Below, one piece after another: positions 14,579 to 21,441 of a stretch of 21,441 nt of DNA. The DNA is from Tannerella sp. Its GTDB lineage: Bacteria > Bacteroidota > Bacteroidia > Bacteroidales > Tannerellaceae. The notes under the pieces are model-generated. The model searched no databases. It worked only from the letters and a program-made list of their open reading frames with translations, and was not told the origin of the DNA. The position numbers were made by a program, and so were the translations under genes. Each line of letters begins with the position of its first letter. Position 1 is the stretch's first letter. The stretch covers positions 1 to 21,441 of the forward strand of contig JAISYY010000188.1 in the NCBI GenBank assembly GCA_031269635.1. Direction: 5' to 3'.

Positions 14579-14586
14579 TATTTTTG
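14579..14586 (+). promoter_or_regulatory. Bacteroidetes -7 element for the DUF2027-Smr gene
   Basis: TATTTTTG followed by CGC lies 16 bp before the ATG at 14603. With the queA element it forms a back-to-back pair in a 114-bp intergenic region, and both transcripts have very short leaders. Confidence 0.6.
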
Positions 14587-14602
14587 CGCCTGTAAAATAA
14601 AA

Positions 14603-15739
14603 ATGAATATGAAGAGAGAAGACTTTTCGGATGTGTCTTCGTCGCTAAAGGCGAAGGTTAAGATAGGAGATAAGGTGCGTTTTCTGAATAGCGTGGGAGG
14701 TGGGATTGTCACGGCTTTTCACGGGAAGAACCAGGTGCTGGTGGAAGATGAAAACGGGTTTGACGTACCGGCGCTGATTGCAGAATGTGTCGTTGTCGGC
14801 GAGGTTGACCGGCGGCTGGAGAACAGGGAGCCGGAACCGTATGTTCCGCCGGTGAAGACCGTAGCGCCGGTGAATGTTGCGCCGCCGGAGACTAAAACGT
14901 CCGGTCGTGCCGGTTATCCCTTTACAGAGACGCCGCAGGGCGAACGCCTGAATGTAAGCATTGCCTTTTTGCCGGTCGAACCGAAGAACTTTATACGGGG
15001 CGCTTTTGAATCGTATCTTATTAATGAAAGTAACTATTATCTATATGTTAACTATATGAATTGTAAAAATAATAGTTGGACATGTCGTTATCACGGATTG
15101 ATTGAACCGGATACGAAGGTTTTTATTGAAGAAATCGAAAAACCGGCATTGAACGAACTGGAGCATGTATGCGTGCAGATGATTGCATTTAAGGAAGGAC
15201 GGCCTTTTTCGTTAAAAAATGTCATGTCGGTAGAACTGCGTCTTGATATGGTGAAGTTTTACAAGTTGCACTGTTTTACTAAAAATGATTTCTTTGGCGA
15301 AGATGCGCTTGTTGTGCCGCTTGTCACGGATGATAAGCCGGAGAAACAAATGCTTGTTTCCGCAACGGATGTTCAGGAGGCTATGTATGGAAGGAAAAAT
15401 GAGGAACATCGTGTACCGCAACCTGCCGCTGCTAAAAAAATAAAGCCTGCGAATAAGGTCGTTGAAGTGGATTTGCATATCAACCAGTTGCTCGACAGTA
15501 CTTCGGGGATGGATAATGCGGATATACTGAACTATCAGATGTCAAAGTTTCACGAAGTCATGAAAGCTAACTTGGACAGGAAAGGACAGAAAATTGTTTT
15601 TATTCACGGCAAGGGAGAAGGCGTCTTGCGAGCGGCGGTTGAGAAGGAGCTTAAAACGGTGTACCGGCAGAAGACGCGCTTTCAGGATGCGTCGTTCCGC
15701 GAATATGGCTTTGGCGCGACTATGGTAACGGTTTTTTAA
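14603..15739 (+). CDS. DUF2027 and Smr-domain protein
   Basis: This is a 378-residue protein of a conserved Bacteroidetes family. An N-terminal segment (about 15-75, KIGDKVRFLNSVGGGIVTAF and VEDENGFDVPAL) resembles the MutS2-linked beta domain. A Pro-rich linker (about 80-110) leads to the DUF2027 beta-sandwich (about 115-270), then the C-terminal Smr domain (about 285-378). Smr motifs are visible: VDLHI (Asp290, His292) and HGKGEGVLR (from His335). Smr domains bind and nick DNA or cleave RNA, including at collided ribosomes in other bacteria; the role of this family is not settled. The start could also be the Met two codons on. It is probably cotranscribed with the CYTH gene 24 bp downstream. 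Confidence 0.92.
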   Translation: MNMKREDFSDVSSSLKAKVKIGDKVRFLNSVGGGIVTAFHGKNQVLVEDENGFDVPALIAECVVVGEVDRRLENREPEPYVPPVKTVAPVNVAPPETKTSGRAGYPFTETPQGERLNVSIAFLPVEPKNFIRGAFESYLINESNYYLYVNYMNCKNNSWTCRYHGLIEPDTKVFIEEIEKPALNELEHVCVQMIAFKEGRPFSLKNVMSVELRLDMVKFYKLHCFTKNDFFGEDALVVPLVTDDKPEKQMLVSATDVQEAMYGRKNEEHRVPQPAAAKKIKPANKVVEVDLHINQLLDSTSGMDNADILNYQMSKFHEVMKANLDRKGQKIVFIHGKGEGVLRAAVEKELKTVYRQKTRFQDASFREYGFGATMVTVF

Positions 15740-15763
15740 TTAAGAATTAAGAACTGTTTTTGT

Positions 15764-16228
15764 ATGGAGATAGAGCGTAAATTTTTGGTTAGGGAGGACT
15801 CTTTTGTTGATGAGGCTTTTGATGCGAAGCGTATGGTGCAGGGGTATATCTGTGCGGATGCGGAGCGGTCGGTTCGTGTTCGTATCTGTGGCGAAGAAGG
15901 GTTTTTGACGATAAAAAGCGCTTCAAATGAGCGGGGATGGAGCCGTTATGAATTTGAGAAGCCCGTCGCTCTGAACGAGGCCGGGGAACTGATGAAGTTA
16001 TGTTTGCCGGGTTTGATAGATAAAGTGCGTTACTATGTGAAAGCCGGTCGCCATACGTGGGAGGTCGATGTGTTTCATGGGGAAAACGAAGGGCTTGTTG
16101 TTGCCGAGATTGAGCTTGAATCCGAAGATGAGGTGTTTGAGTTGCCGTCGTGGATTGGCAAAGAAGTCAGTGGCGATCCGAGATATTACAATGCCATGCT
16201 TGCCGTGCATCCTTATTCGGCATGGTAG
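15764..16228 (+). CDS. CYTH-domain protein (triphosphate tunnel metalloenzyme-like)
   Basis: This 154-residue protein begins with the CYTH hallmark EIERKFLV (ExExK motif, residues 2-7), followed by RSVRVRI, GFLTIKS and YEFEKPV, and ends with a tunnel strand set including WEVDVFHGENEGLVVAEIELESED. CYTH proteins bind organic or inorganic triphosphates with divalent metals; stand-alone bacterial forms are usually inorganic triphosphatases, rarely adenylate cyclases. The length is normal for the single-domain bacterial form. It lies 24 bp after the Smr gene on the same strand. Substrate preference cannot be read from sequence. Confidence 0.92.
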   Translation: MEIERKFLVREDSFVDEAFDAKRMVQGYICADAERSVRVRICGEEGFLTIKSASNERGWSRYEFEKPVALNEAGELMKLCLPGLIDKVRYYVKAGRHTWEVDVFHGENEGLVVAEIELESEDEVFELPSWIGKEVSGDPRYYNAMLAVHPYSAW

Positions 16229-16262
16229 GATTGCGAAATGCGGGCGCCTGAAAAGTGTTTGA

Positions 16263-16469
16263 CACGGAGGCATTCTCACCCTTAAATATGGTAATGGAAT
16301 GAATAGCATCCGGATTTATATTTTCGACGGATGAGACTTCTTTTCCGTCTACATAATAAGAAACATCACTTGGTTTCTTGTCCGGATGCGTCAACTCGAT
16401 CACAGTGATCGAATCGTTAACGGTAATTTTGTCCTGTTCTACCGGGGCAGATACCGAATAAACATTACA
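16263..16469 (-). pseudogene. Remnant of a secreted protein with a TonB-plug-like motif
   Basis: On the minus strand an open frame from 16469 reads VSAPVEQDKITVNDSITVIEL and then SYYVDGKEVSSVENINPDAIHSI and TIFKGENAS. The pattern (VDGKEV, then INPDAIxSITIxKG) is the one found in TonB-dependent receptor plugs and in the C-terminal domain of some M56/BlaR1-like Bacteroidetes proteins. The frame is closed upstream by TGA at 16472-16470. A shifted frame just upstream reads KKRILFF, as if a signal peptide were separated by a frameshift. After 16263 the frame runs into the CYTH gene tail with no family resemblance. It is thus a short, broken leftover with no start and no end of its own. Confidence 0.5.
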
Positions 16470-16584
16470 TCAGGAAAAAATAATATTCTTTTTTTCGTTT
16501 TTCCCTGAAGAAAATCCCGGCTCTATATAATGAACAAAAAAAACAGAATATTCGCCGCCGGGCGATGTTTTGAGAAACTTTTTG

Positions 16585-16592
16585 TATTTTTG
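16585..16592 (+). promoter_or_regulatory. Bacteroidetes -7 element for the hybrid regulator
   Basis: TATTTTTG followed by C lies 32 bp before the ATG at 16624 and downstream of an earlier in-frame ATG at 16570. It supports 16624 as the true start, since a transcript from here would lack the earlier codon. Confidence 0.6.
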
Positions 16593-16623
16593 CCCTGAAT
16601 CTATAAATAATGCTGTTTTTAGG

Positions 16624-19600
16624 ATGAGAAGGATTCTGTTTGTTTCGCTTTTAATACTTGCTTCATTGACCGGGTTGCCGGCTAATGGAGATCCGGCGCA
16701 CGATAATACACAGTACAAAATAAGGCGCGTATCGCCTCATGGCGGGCTTGGCATAAACGGGCAAAGGGATGTGAAACAGGATAAATGGGGATTTATTTGG
16801 GTTATTACGGTCGATGGCCTGTACCGGTTTGACGGTTATACGTTCAAGCATTACACACATAAATTAAAGAAACCGGAGCCTTTGGGAACGTGGGGGTTTG
16901 AAAGGCTGGAAATTGATAAAAACGGCGATATTTACATTTCATCACAATTGGGGTTATTAAGGTATAATCCGCTGACGGACAATTTTGATTTGTTACTCCG
17001 GGATAATATTAGTCTTGTAAAAGAGGATTCAAACGGCAGATTATGGATATCAACCCCTCATTCCATCGGCCTGTTTGACCGGAATACGTTTAAATTTACA
17101 CCCGTCGAATCCGGCGAAGGCCCGGTACGCAACACTTCTGCCGTCTGTGCAAAAGGAAACAGGATTTATGTGGGCGCTTCAGACGGTAATATATATAGGT
17201 ATAGCGAGGAGGACGGTTTGTTCAGACATGTGTTCTTTCATCCTCAATACAATAACATCGTAGACATGATACCTGCGGATTCTTTTCTTTACGTACTGAC
17301 CGAGAATAAGGGGCTTATCGTACTTTCTGCCGGGGATTATAAGGAAATAAAGCGGTATGATTTCTTTTATCCCAGCGGAGATACGAGGGTTTCTGCCCGG
17401 GATCTGTATATTGACAAATTTCGCCATATCTGGATAACAAACCAGCGGGGCATCTACATATTAAACCCGGAAAACGGCGCATATACTCATTATTATTACG
17501 ACAAAAACGATCCGTACGGCTTGCCGAGCAGTTCCGTTTGGAGAATCTCGGAAGATAACCAGGGCAATTTATGGTTTGGAACATATTCCGGCGGTATTTG
17601 TTTCATTAACCTGGATGAACAGAAAAAGTTAAAATCGTTCAGCGCCATGATCGACGATTTAAGTTATCCCGTTGTCAGCTGCTTTGAAGAAGATGATGAT
17701 TATATATGGATCGGTACCGAAGGCGGGGGCCTTAACCGGTACGACAAAAAGACAAACGGGTTCGCCTGTTTCAGGCATGTTCCCGGCACGAACAGCCTGA
17801 CGTACGACAACATACAAAGCCTGTTATTTACCGGACGCAATAAACTTTGGATAGGAACGTCGCGCGGAGGAATGGACTGTTTGGATACTGAAACCCTGCA
17901 ATTCACACATTATACGGTCCGCAACGACATGTTAATGGAAGACCATGTGGCCAGAATCGTCGCCGAAGCCGATTCCGGCATTTGGGTCAAGTACCTTATG
18001 AACAGGAACTGGATTACATACCTGTCGCTGAAAGACTGCAAAACGGAACATTTTAATTTCCTGGTGCCGCCGTCCGGGCTAAACGGGAATATCAGCGACA
18101 TGTGCCGGGGTAATGGCGACACGCTATGGATCGCATCCTCCCGGCAACTGTTGATAATGAACGTCCGTACCAAGAACGTATCCGTTGCCGGTTACAGACA
18201 TTCCGACATCCCCGGTTTCCGGAACATTAACATCTGCACCATATTAACAAACAACGTCAAGAATATTCTATGGATGGGTACAAACGACAGTGGCCTGCTC
18301 ATGTACGACATTTCAAACCAAAGCCTGACATGCAAAGCCGACCTGTCAAAATATGAAGTACATGCCATATTGAGCCTTAACGAAGATACGATGGGGAATC
18401 TGTGGATGGGAACCGATAACGGGTTGTTTTGCCTTGACATTGAGACGGACAGGGTGCATAAATTTAATAAATCGGACGGCGTGCAGGGAGATACCTATTA
18501 TCCGTATTCCACCTTCAAGTCAAAAACAGGGAAGCTGTATTTCGGCGGCAACGAAGGGTTTACCGTTATAGATTCCGTAAAAAACACGTACAACGAGTAT
18601 AAACCGCACGTTATCATTTCGGATTTTTTACTGGATAATTTCCCGGTCATTTCCGGCACAAAGGATTCGCCTCTTAAAACTTCCATTTTCCGGACAAAGG
18701 AAATCGTGCTGAAACATAACCGGAATAATTTTTCGTTTGAGTTTACGTCGTCAAACTATCTTAACCCCGACAAAAACCGCTTCAAATACCGCCTCAAAGG
18801 GTATGATGACAGATGGATCGAAACGGATGCAAACCACCGGATTGCATCATACGCCAAAGTGCCGGGCGGCAAATATACGTTCGAGATAATGACGGCAAAC
18901 AACGACGGGATCTGGGGCGGGCTTTCATCCGTCCCGGTCACGATAAAACCTGCGCCATGGTTCAGCCTCTGGGCGATAACGGGGTATGTCCTGCTGCTTT
19001 TCGCTGCTGTCCATGCAATTATAAGGCATTATAATTACCGGAGAAAACTGAAAATACAGTTCTACCTGGAAGAACAGGAAAAGCGGCAAAAGGAAGAGGC
19101 TCACCAGGAACAGCTTAAATTCTTCACCCATGTGTCGCATGATTTCCGGACGCCGCTGTCTTTAATCCTGGCAACGGTGGAAGCCGTCAAATCCGGCAAT
19201 CCCGTCTCCCGGTATTTGCCCGTACTCGAAAACAACACGAAACGGCTGCTTGCCCTGATTAACGAATTAATGCTTTTCCGCTCGCTCCAGAACAATAAAA
19301 TCAGGCTGGACCTCCGGCAGGGGGACTGGAACGGATTCATAATCGGCAACATCTCTGATTTCCACGAATATGCCCTGCAGAAAGGAATTGATTTCACCAT
19401 AGAACTTGACCCGGACATGGGCGGCGGACTTTATTTTGATGTAAAAGTGATGGAAAAAATTGTCCTTAACCTGCTGAACAACGCATTCAAGTACACTTCC
19501 GCCGGCGGAACGGTACGGATTTCCACACTGGCGGACATAAGTAAGTTCAAAAGCCCGTATTCCAACAGCATCGTTGTAAATGCAAACGAAAATCCGGGGG

Positions 19601-20733
19601 TCATGTCCGGCATGGTCATCCGCGACAGCGGGATCGGCATTTCGGGCGAATCTATCGGTCTTGTCTTCGAGCGTTATTACCGGGTGAACGAATCCGGCGG
19701 CGTCCGGCATTTAGGCTCCGGCATAGGACTGGCCACGGTGAAAAGCCTGATTGAACTGCATAAGGGTTATATCGCCATTTACAGCGAACGGGATGCCGGT
19801 ACGGACATCGTCATTGGCTTTTCGCCGGACAGTTCCATCTACAATAAAGAGGATTTTGACAACGGCAAATCAAACACTTGTTTATCCGATACGTCCGCAT
19901 TTCGCGAACGTGCATATAACGAAAAAAACATATACGGTACGCCGCATGAACCGGCGATTCAAAACAAAAAGAAAATACTGCTTGTCGAAGACAACGACGA
20001 TTTCCGGGAATTGTTAGCCGAAATACTGAACGAATATTACAGCCTGAAAAAGGCCGCAAACGGGCATGAAGCATTAAAAATACTCGAAAATGATCATGCC
20101 GACATCATCATTACGGATATTATGATGCCCGGAATGAACGGCGTCGAACTAAGCCGAACGATTAAAGGCAATATCGAAACGTCTCATATCCCGGTCGTCA
20201 TGCTAACGGCCAAAACAGGCTCGGAGAACCAGATAGAAAGCTTGCAGTCGGGAGCGGACGCTTTCCTTGAAAAACCGGTAAACAGGCAGATTCTCCTGCT
20301 CACGTTATCAAACATTTTAACCCAGCAGATGAGAATCAGGGAATATTACTCCAAACATTATTTTTCAAATACCGGTAACGGTGAAACTCACGTGAACAAA
20401 CGCGATGCCGATTTCATGAAACAACTGGCGGATCTGATCGAGAAAAACCTGTCCAATACCGGGATAGATGTACTGTACATCGCATCGTCGCTGGCCGTGA
20501 GCCGGCGCACACTTTACGGCAAAGTGAAGGCTATGACCGGGCAATCGGTCGTGGAATTTGTCCGAAACTACCGCCTGCGCAAAGCTGTTCGGATACTCAG
20601 CGAAGAGGATGTTCCCGTTAATGAGGTTATGATACGGGTAGGTTTTGATAACGCTTCTTACTTTTCACGCATATTCAAGAAAGAATTTGGGAAATCGCCG
20701 TCTGAATTTCTTTCCGAACGCTACAAGCCATAA
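16624..20733 (+). CDS. Hybrid two-component system regulator (HTCS): Reg_prop sensor, histidine kinase, receiver and AraC output
   Basis: This 1369-residue membrane protein fuses a whole two-component system, as Bacteroidetes use to sense oligosaccharides in the periplasm. From the ATG at 16624 the order is: signal peptide (1-22); about 14 Reg_prop repeats forming two propellers (30-690; for example NLWFGTYSGG, YIWIGTEGGG, NLWMGTDNG); a Y_Y_Y domain (about 705-775); and a transmembrane segment (about 779-800). In the cytoplasm come HisKA with His839 in FFTHVSHDFRTPLSLI; HATPase (about 935-1055; LLNNAFKYT, DSGIGIS, GSGIGLATV); a receiver (about 1117-1235) with Asp1165 in ITDIMMPGMNG; and an AraC helix-turn-helix (about 1270-1369; DNASYFSRIFKKEFGKSP). 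All key residues are present. An upstream in-frame ATG at 16570 adds 18 residues before the signal peptide and is rejected. No SusC/SusD or glycoside hydrolase genes are adjacent. Confidence 0.95.
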   Translation: MRRILFVSLLILASLTGLPANGDPAHDNTQYKIRRVSPHGGLGINGQRDVKQDKWGFIWVITVDGLYRFDGYTFKHYTHKLKKPEPLGTWGFERLEIDKNGDIYISSQLGLLRYNPLTDNFDLLLRDNISLVKEDSNGRLWISTPHSIGLFDRNTFKFTPVESGEGPVRNTSAVCAKGNRIYVGASDGNIYRYSEEDGLFRHVFFHPQYNNIVDMIPADSFLYVLTENKGLIVLSAGDYKEIKRYDFFYPSGDTRVSARDLYIDKFRHIWITNQRGIYILNPENGAYTHYYYDKNDPYGLPSSSVWRISEDNQGNLWFGTYSGGICFINLDEQKKLKSFSAMIDDLSYPVVSCFEEDDDYIWIGTEGGGLNRYDKKTNGFACFRHVPGTNSLTYDNIQSLLFTGRNKLWIGTSRGGMDCLDTETLQFTHYTVRNDMLMEDHVARIVAEADSGIWVKYLMNRNWITYLSLKDCKTEHFNFLVPPSGLNGNISDMCRGNGDTLWIASSRQLLIMNVRTKNVSVAGYRHSDIPGFRNINICTILTNNVKNILWMGTNDSGLLMYDISNQSLTCKADLSKYEVHAILSLNEDTMGNLWMGTDNGLFCLDIETDRVHKFNKSDGVQGDTYYPYSTFKSKTGKLYFGGNEGFTVIDSVKNTYNEYKPHVIISDFLLDNFPVISGTKDSPLKTSIFRTKEIVLKHNRNNFSFEFTSSNYLNPDKNRFKYRLKGYDDRWIETDANHRIASYAKVPGGKYTFEIMTANNDGIWGGLSSVPVTIKPAPWFSLWAITGYVLLLFAAVHAIIRHYNYRRKLKIQFYLEEQEKRQKEEAHQEQLKFFTHVSHDFRTPLSLILATVEAVKSGNPVSRYLPVLENNTKRLLALINELMLFRSLQNNKIRLDLRQGDWNGFIIGNISDFHEYALQKGIDFTIELDPDMGGGLYFDVKVMEKIVLNLLNNAFKYTSAGGTVRISTLADISKFKSPYSNSIVVNANENPGVMSGMVIRDSGIGISGESIGLVFERYYRVNESGGVRHLGSGIGLATVKSLIELHKGYIAIYSERDAGTDIVIGFSPDSSIYNKEDFDNGKSNTCLSDTSAFRERAYNEKNIYGTPHEPAIQNKKKILLVEDNDDFRELLAEILNEYYSLKKAANGHEALKILENDHADIIITDIMMPGMNGVELSRTIKGNIETSHIPVVMLTAKTGSENQIESLQSGADAFLEKPVNRQILLLTLSNILTQQMRIREYYSKHYFSNTGNGETHVNKRDADFMKQLADLIEKNLSNTGIDVLYIASSLAVSRRTLYGKVKAMTGQSVVEFVRNYRLRKAVRILSEEDVPVNEVMIRVGFDNASYFSRIFKKEFGKSPSEFLSERYKP

Positions 20734-20744
20734 CGCTTCCCCGG

Positions 20745-20790
20745 CGGACGTCGTCCGGCATACGTCGACGTAATCGCAGCGATTGTCGAC
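20745..20790. terminator. Two tandem hairpins after the hybrid regulator gene
   Basis: CGGAC-GTC-GTCCG (20745-20757) begins 12 bp after the stop. A longer stem follows at 20764-20790: GTCGAC plus AATCG pairing with CGATT plus GTCGAC, with a 2-nt bulge and loop CAG. No T-run follows either, so they may be weak terminators or mRNA-stabilising stems. Confidence 0.45.
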
Positions 20791-20873
20791 AACAGTTTGA
20801 AAAGACAGGACTTTAGAAACACCAAAATCTCGAGAATCTTGAAAAAAATCATAGTTCAGACGGAAATTTGTCG

Positions 20874-20881
20874 TATTTTTG
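20874..20881 (+). promoter_or_regulatory. Bacteroidetes -7 element for the AAA ATPase gene
   Basis: TATTTTTG lies 24 bp before the ATG at 20906. No convincing -33 element was found. Confidence 0.55.
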
Positions 20882-20905
20882 TGGAAAATTTATGGATAAG
20901 AAATT

Positions 20906-21441
20906 ATGAAATCATTTAACACAACAGGTCCCTGCGACCCCGAAATGCATTATATGTTGCCCCCCGAAGCGCGTTTGGTTGGGGCAGGTTTAAACCGTTA
21001 TCTTGACGAAAAACTCTATTGGGTGCTTCATGCACCGCGCCAGACGGGAAAAACTACCTTCCTGATCAGCTGGATGCGCGAACTCAACGCTACAGGCAAA
21101 TATGTGGCCTGTTACGTGAGCGTGGAAGTAACGCAGGGGATAACCGATATAGAACGGGCAATGCCCTTGATTTGCGCTTCGATACGAAAGTATGCGAAGG
21201 ATTTTAGAGTGCCTGTACCCCAGACAGATATAGAAAAGCCGGGATTCATGCTCAGTAATATTCTTGAAAACTGGGCTAATCTTGTTGCTCCCAAGCCGTT
21301 GATAGTTCTCTTCGATGAGGTGGATGTCCTGACGGGCGAGGCAATGATCAGTTTTCTGCGTCAGTTGCGGGGCGGCTTTGCAAGCCGCGGAGTGGGGAAT
21401 TTCCCCATATCCGTAGCGCTTGTCGGCATGAGGGATTTGAA
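20906..21441 (+). CDS. AAA-type ATPase, 5' part (runs off the right edge)
   Basis: The first 178 residues are present. The protein opens with MKSFNTTGPCDPEMHYMLPP, a start I recognise as common to a family of AAA-like ATPases scattered through Bacteroidetes, Chloroflexi and other environmental bacteria. Walker A is HAPRQTGKTT (about residues 43-52) and Walker B is LIVLFDEVDVL (about 133-143), followed by a sensor-like VALVGMRDL. The fold is of the ORC/STAND-like kind; some family members carry a C-terminal domain beyond this, which cannot be seen here. It often occurs in many near-identical copies per genome. Its function is not established; a role linked to mobile elements, defence or nuclease partners is speculation. 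Confidence 0.85.
   Translation, partial: MKSFNTTGPCDPEMHYMLPPEARLVGAGLNRYLDEKLYWVLHAPRQTGKTTFLISWMRELNATGKYVACYVSVEVTQGITDIERAMPLICASIRKYAKDFRVPVPQTDIEKPGFMLSNILENWANLVAPKPLIVLFDEVDVLTGEAMISFLRQLRGGFASRGVGNFPISVALVGMRDL

Noticed and set aside
16570..16623. Upstream ATG as start of the hybrid regulator
   Set aside because: The -7 element at 16585-16592 lies downstream of it, and the extension would put 18 extra residues before a normal signal peptide.

Overview
The window looks like a chromosomal segment of an anaerobic, nitrogen-fixing member of the Bacteroidetes, most likely Bacteroidales. The evidence is a hybrid two-component regulator of the Reg_prop/Y_Y_Y/HisKA/REC/AraC type, a DUF2027-Smr protein, a DUF2264 protein, and repeated promoter -7 elements of the Bacteroidetes form TAnnTTTG with few Shine-Dalgarno sequences. 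The species cannot be named from sequence alone. No rRNA, tRNA, CRISPR array or intact mobile element was seen.

Region 1 (1-5492) is a nitrogenase-cofactor block. A leftward GTPase fragment that lacks its P-loop half lies at the edge. Then come nifE and nifN (the FeMo-co assembly scaffold), a nifA-type sigma54 activator, and a GNAT acetyltransferase overlapping the end of nifA. nifH, nifD, nifK and nifB are not in the window. A sigma54-like -24/-12 site lies upstream of nifE, and a perfect 7-bp inverted repeat lies just upstream of the nifA promoter.

Region 2 (5493-9667) is a carbohydrate/central-metabolism block. A secreted DUF2264 protein (+) converges on a three-gene minus-strand operon: gpmA, a secreted SMP-30/gluconolactonase-like protein, and a Tat-exported aldo/keto reductase.

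Region 3 (9668-12817) is the least ordinary part. It holds a multi-pass membrane protein, an overlapping winged-helix regulator, a stand-alone polyprenyl-phosphate sugar transferase, and a radical SAM protein. The leaders of the first and third genes carry the same 11-nt near-palindrome AAAGTGCTTTT, each exactly 6 nt after a TTTG promoter element. This suggests that one regulator, perhaps the encoded winged-helix protein, controls both transcripts.

Region 4 (12818-16623) holds a gene-poor stretch, queA divergent from a DUF2027-Smr gene with back-to-back promoters, a CYTH-domain protein, and the remnant of a secreted protein with a TonB-receptor-plug-like motif. Region 5 (16624-21441) holds a 1369-residue hybrid two-component regulator with no SusC/SusD genes beside it, and the start of an AAA-type ATPase that runs off the right edge.
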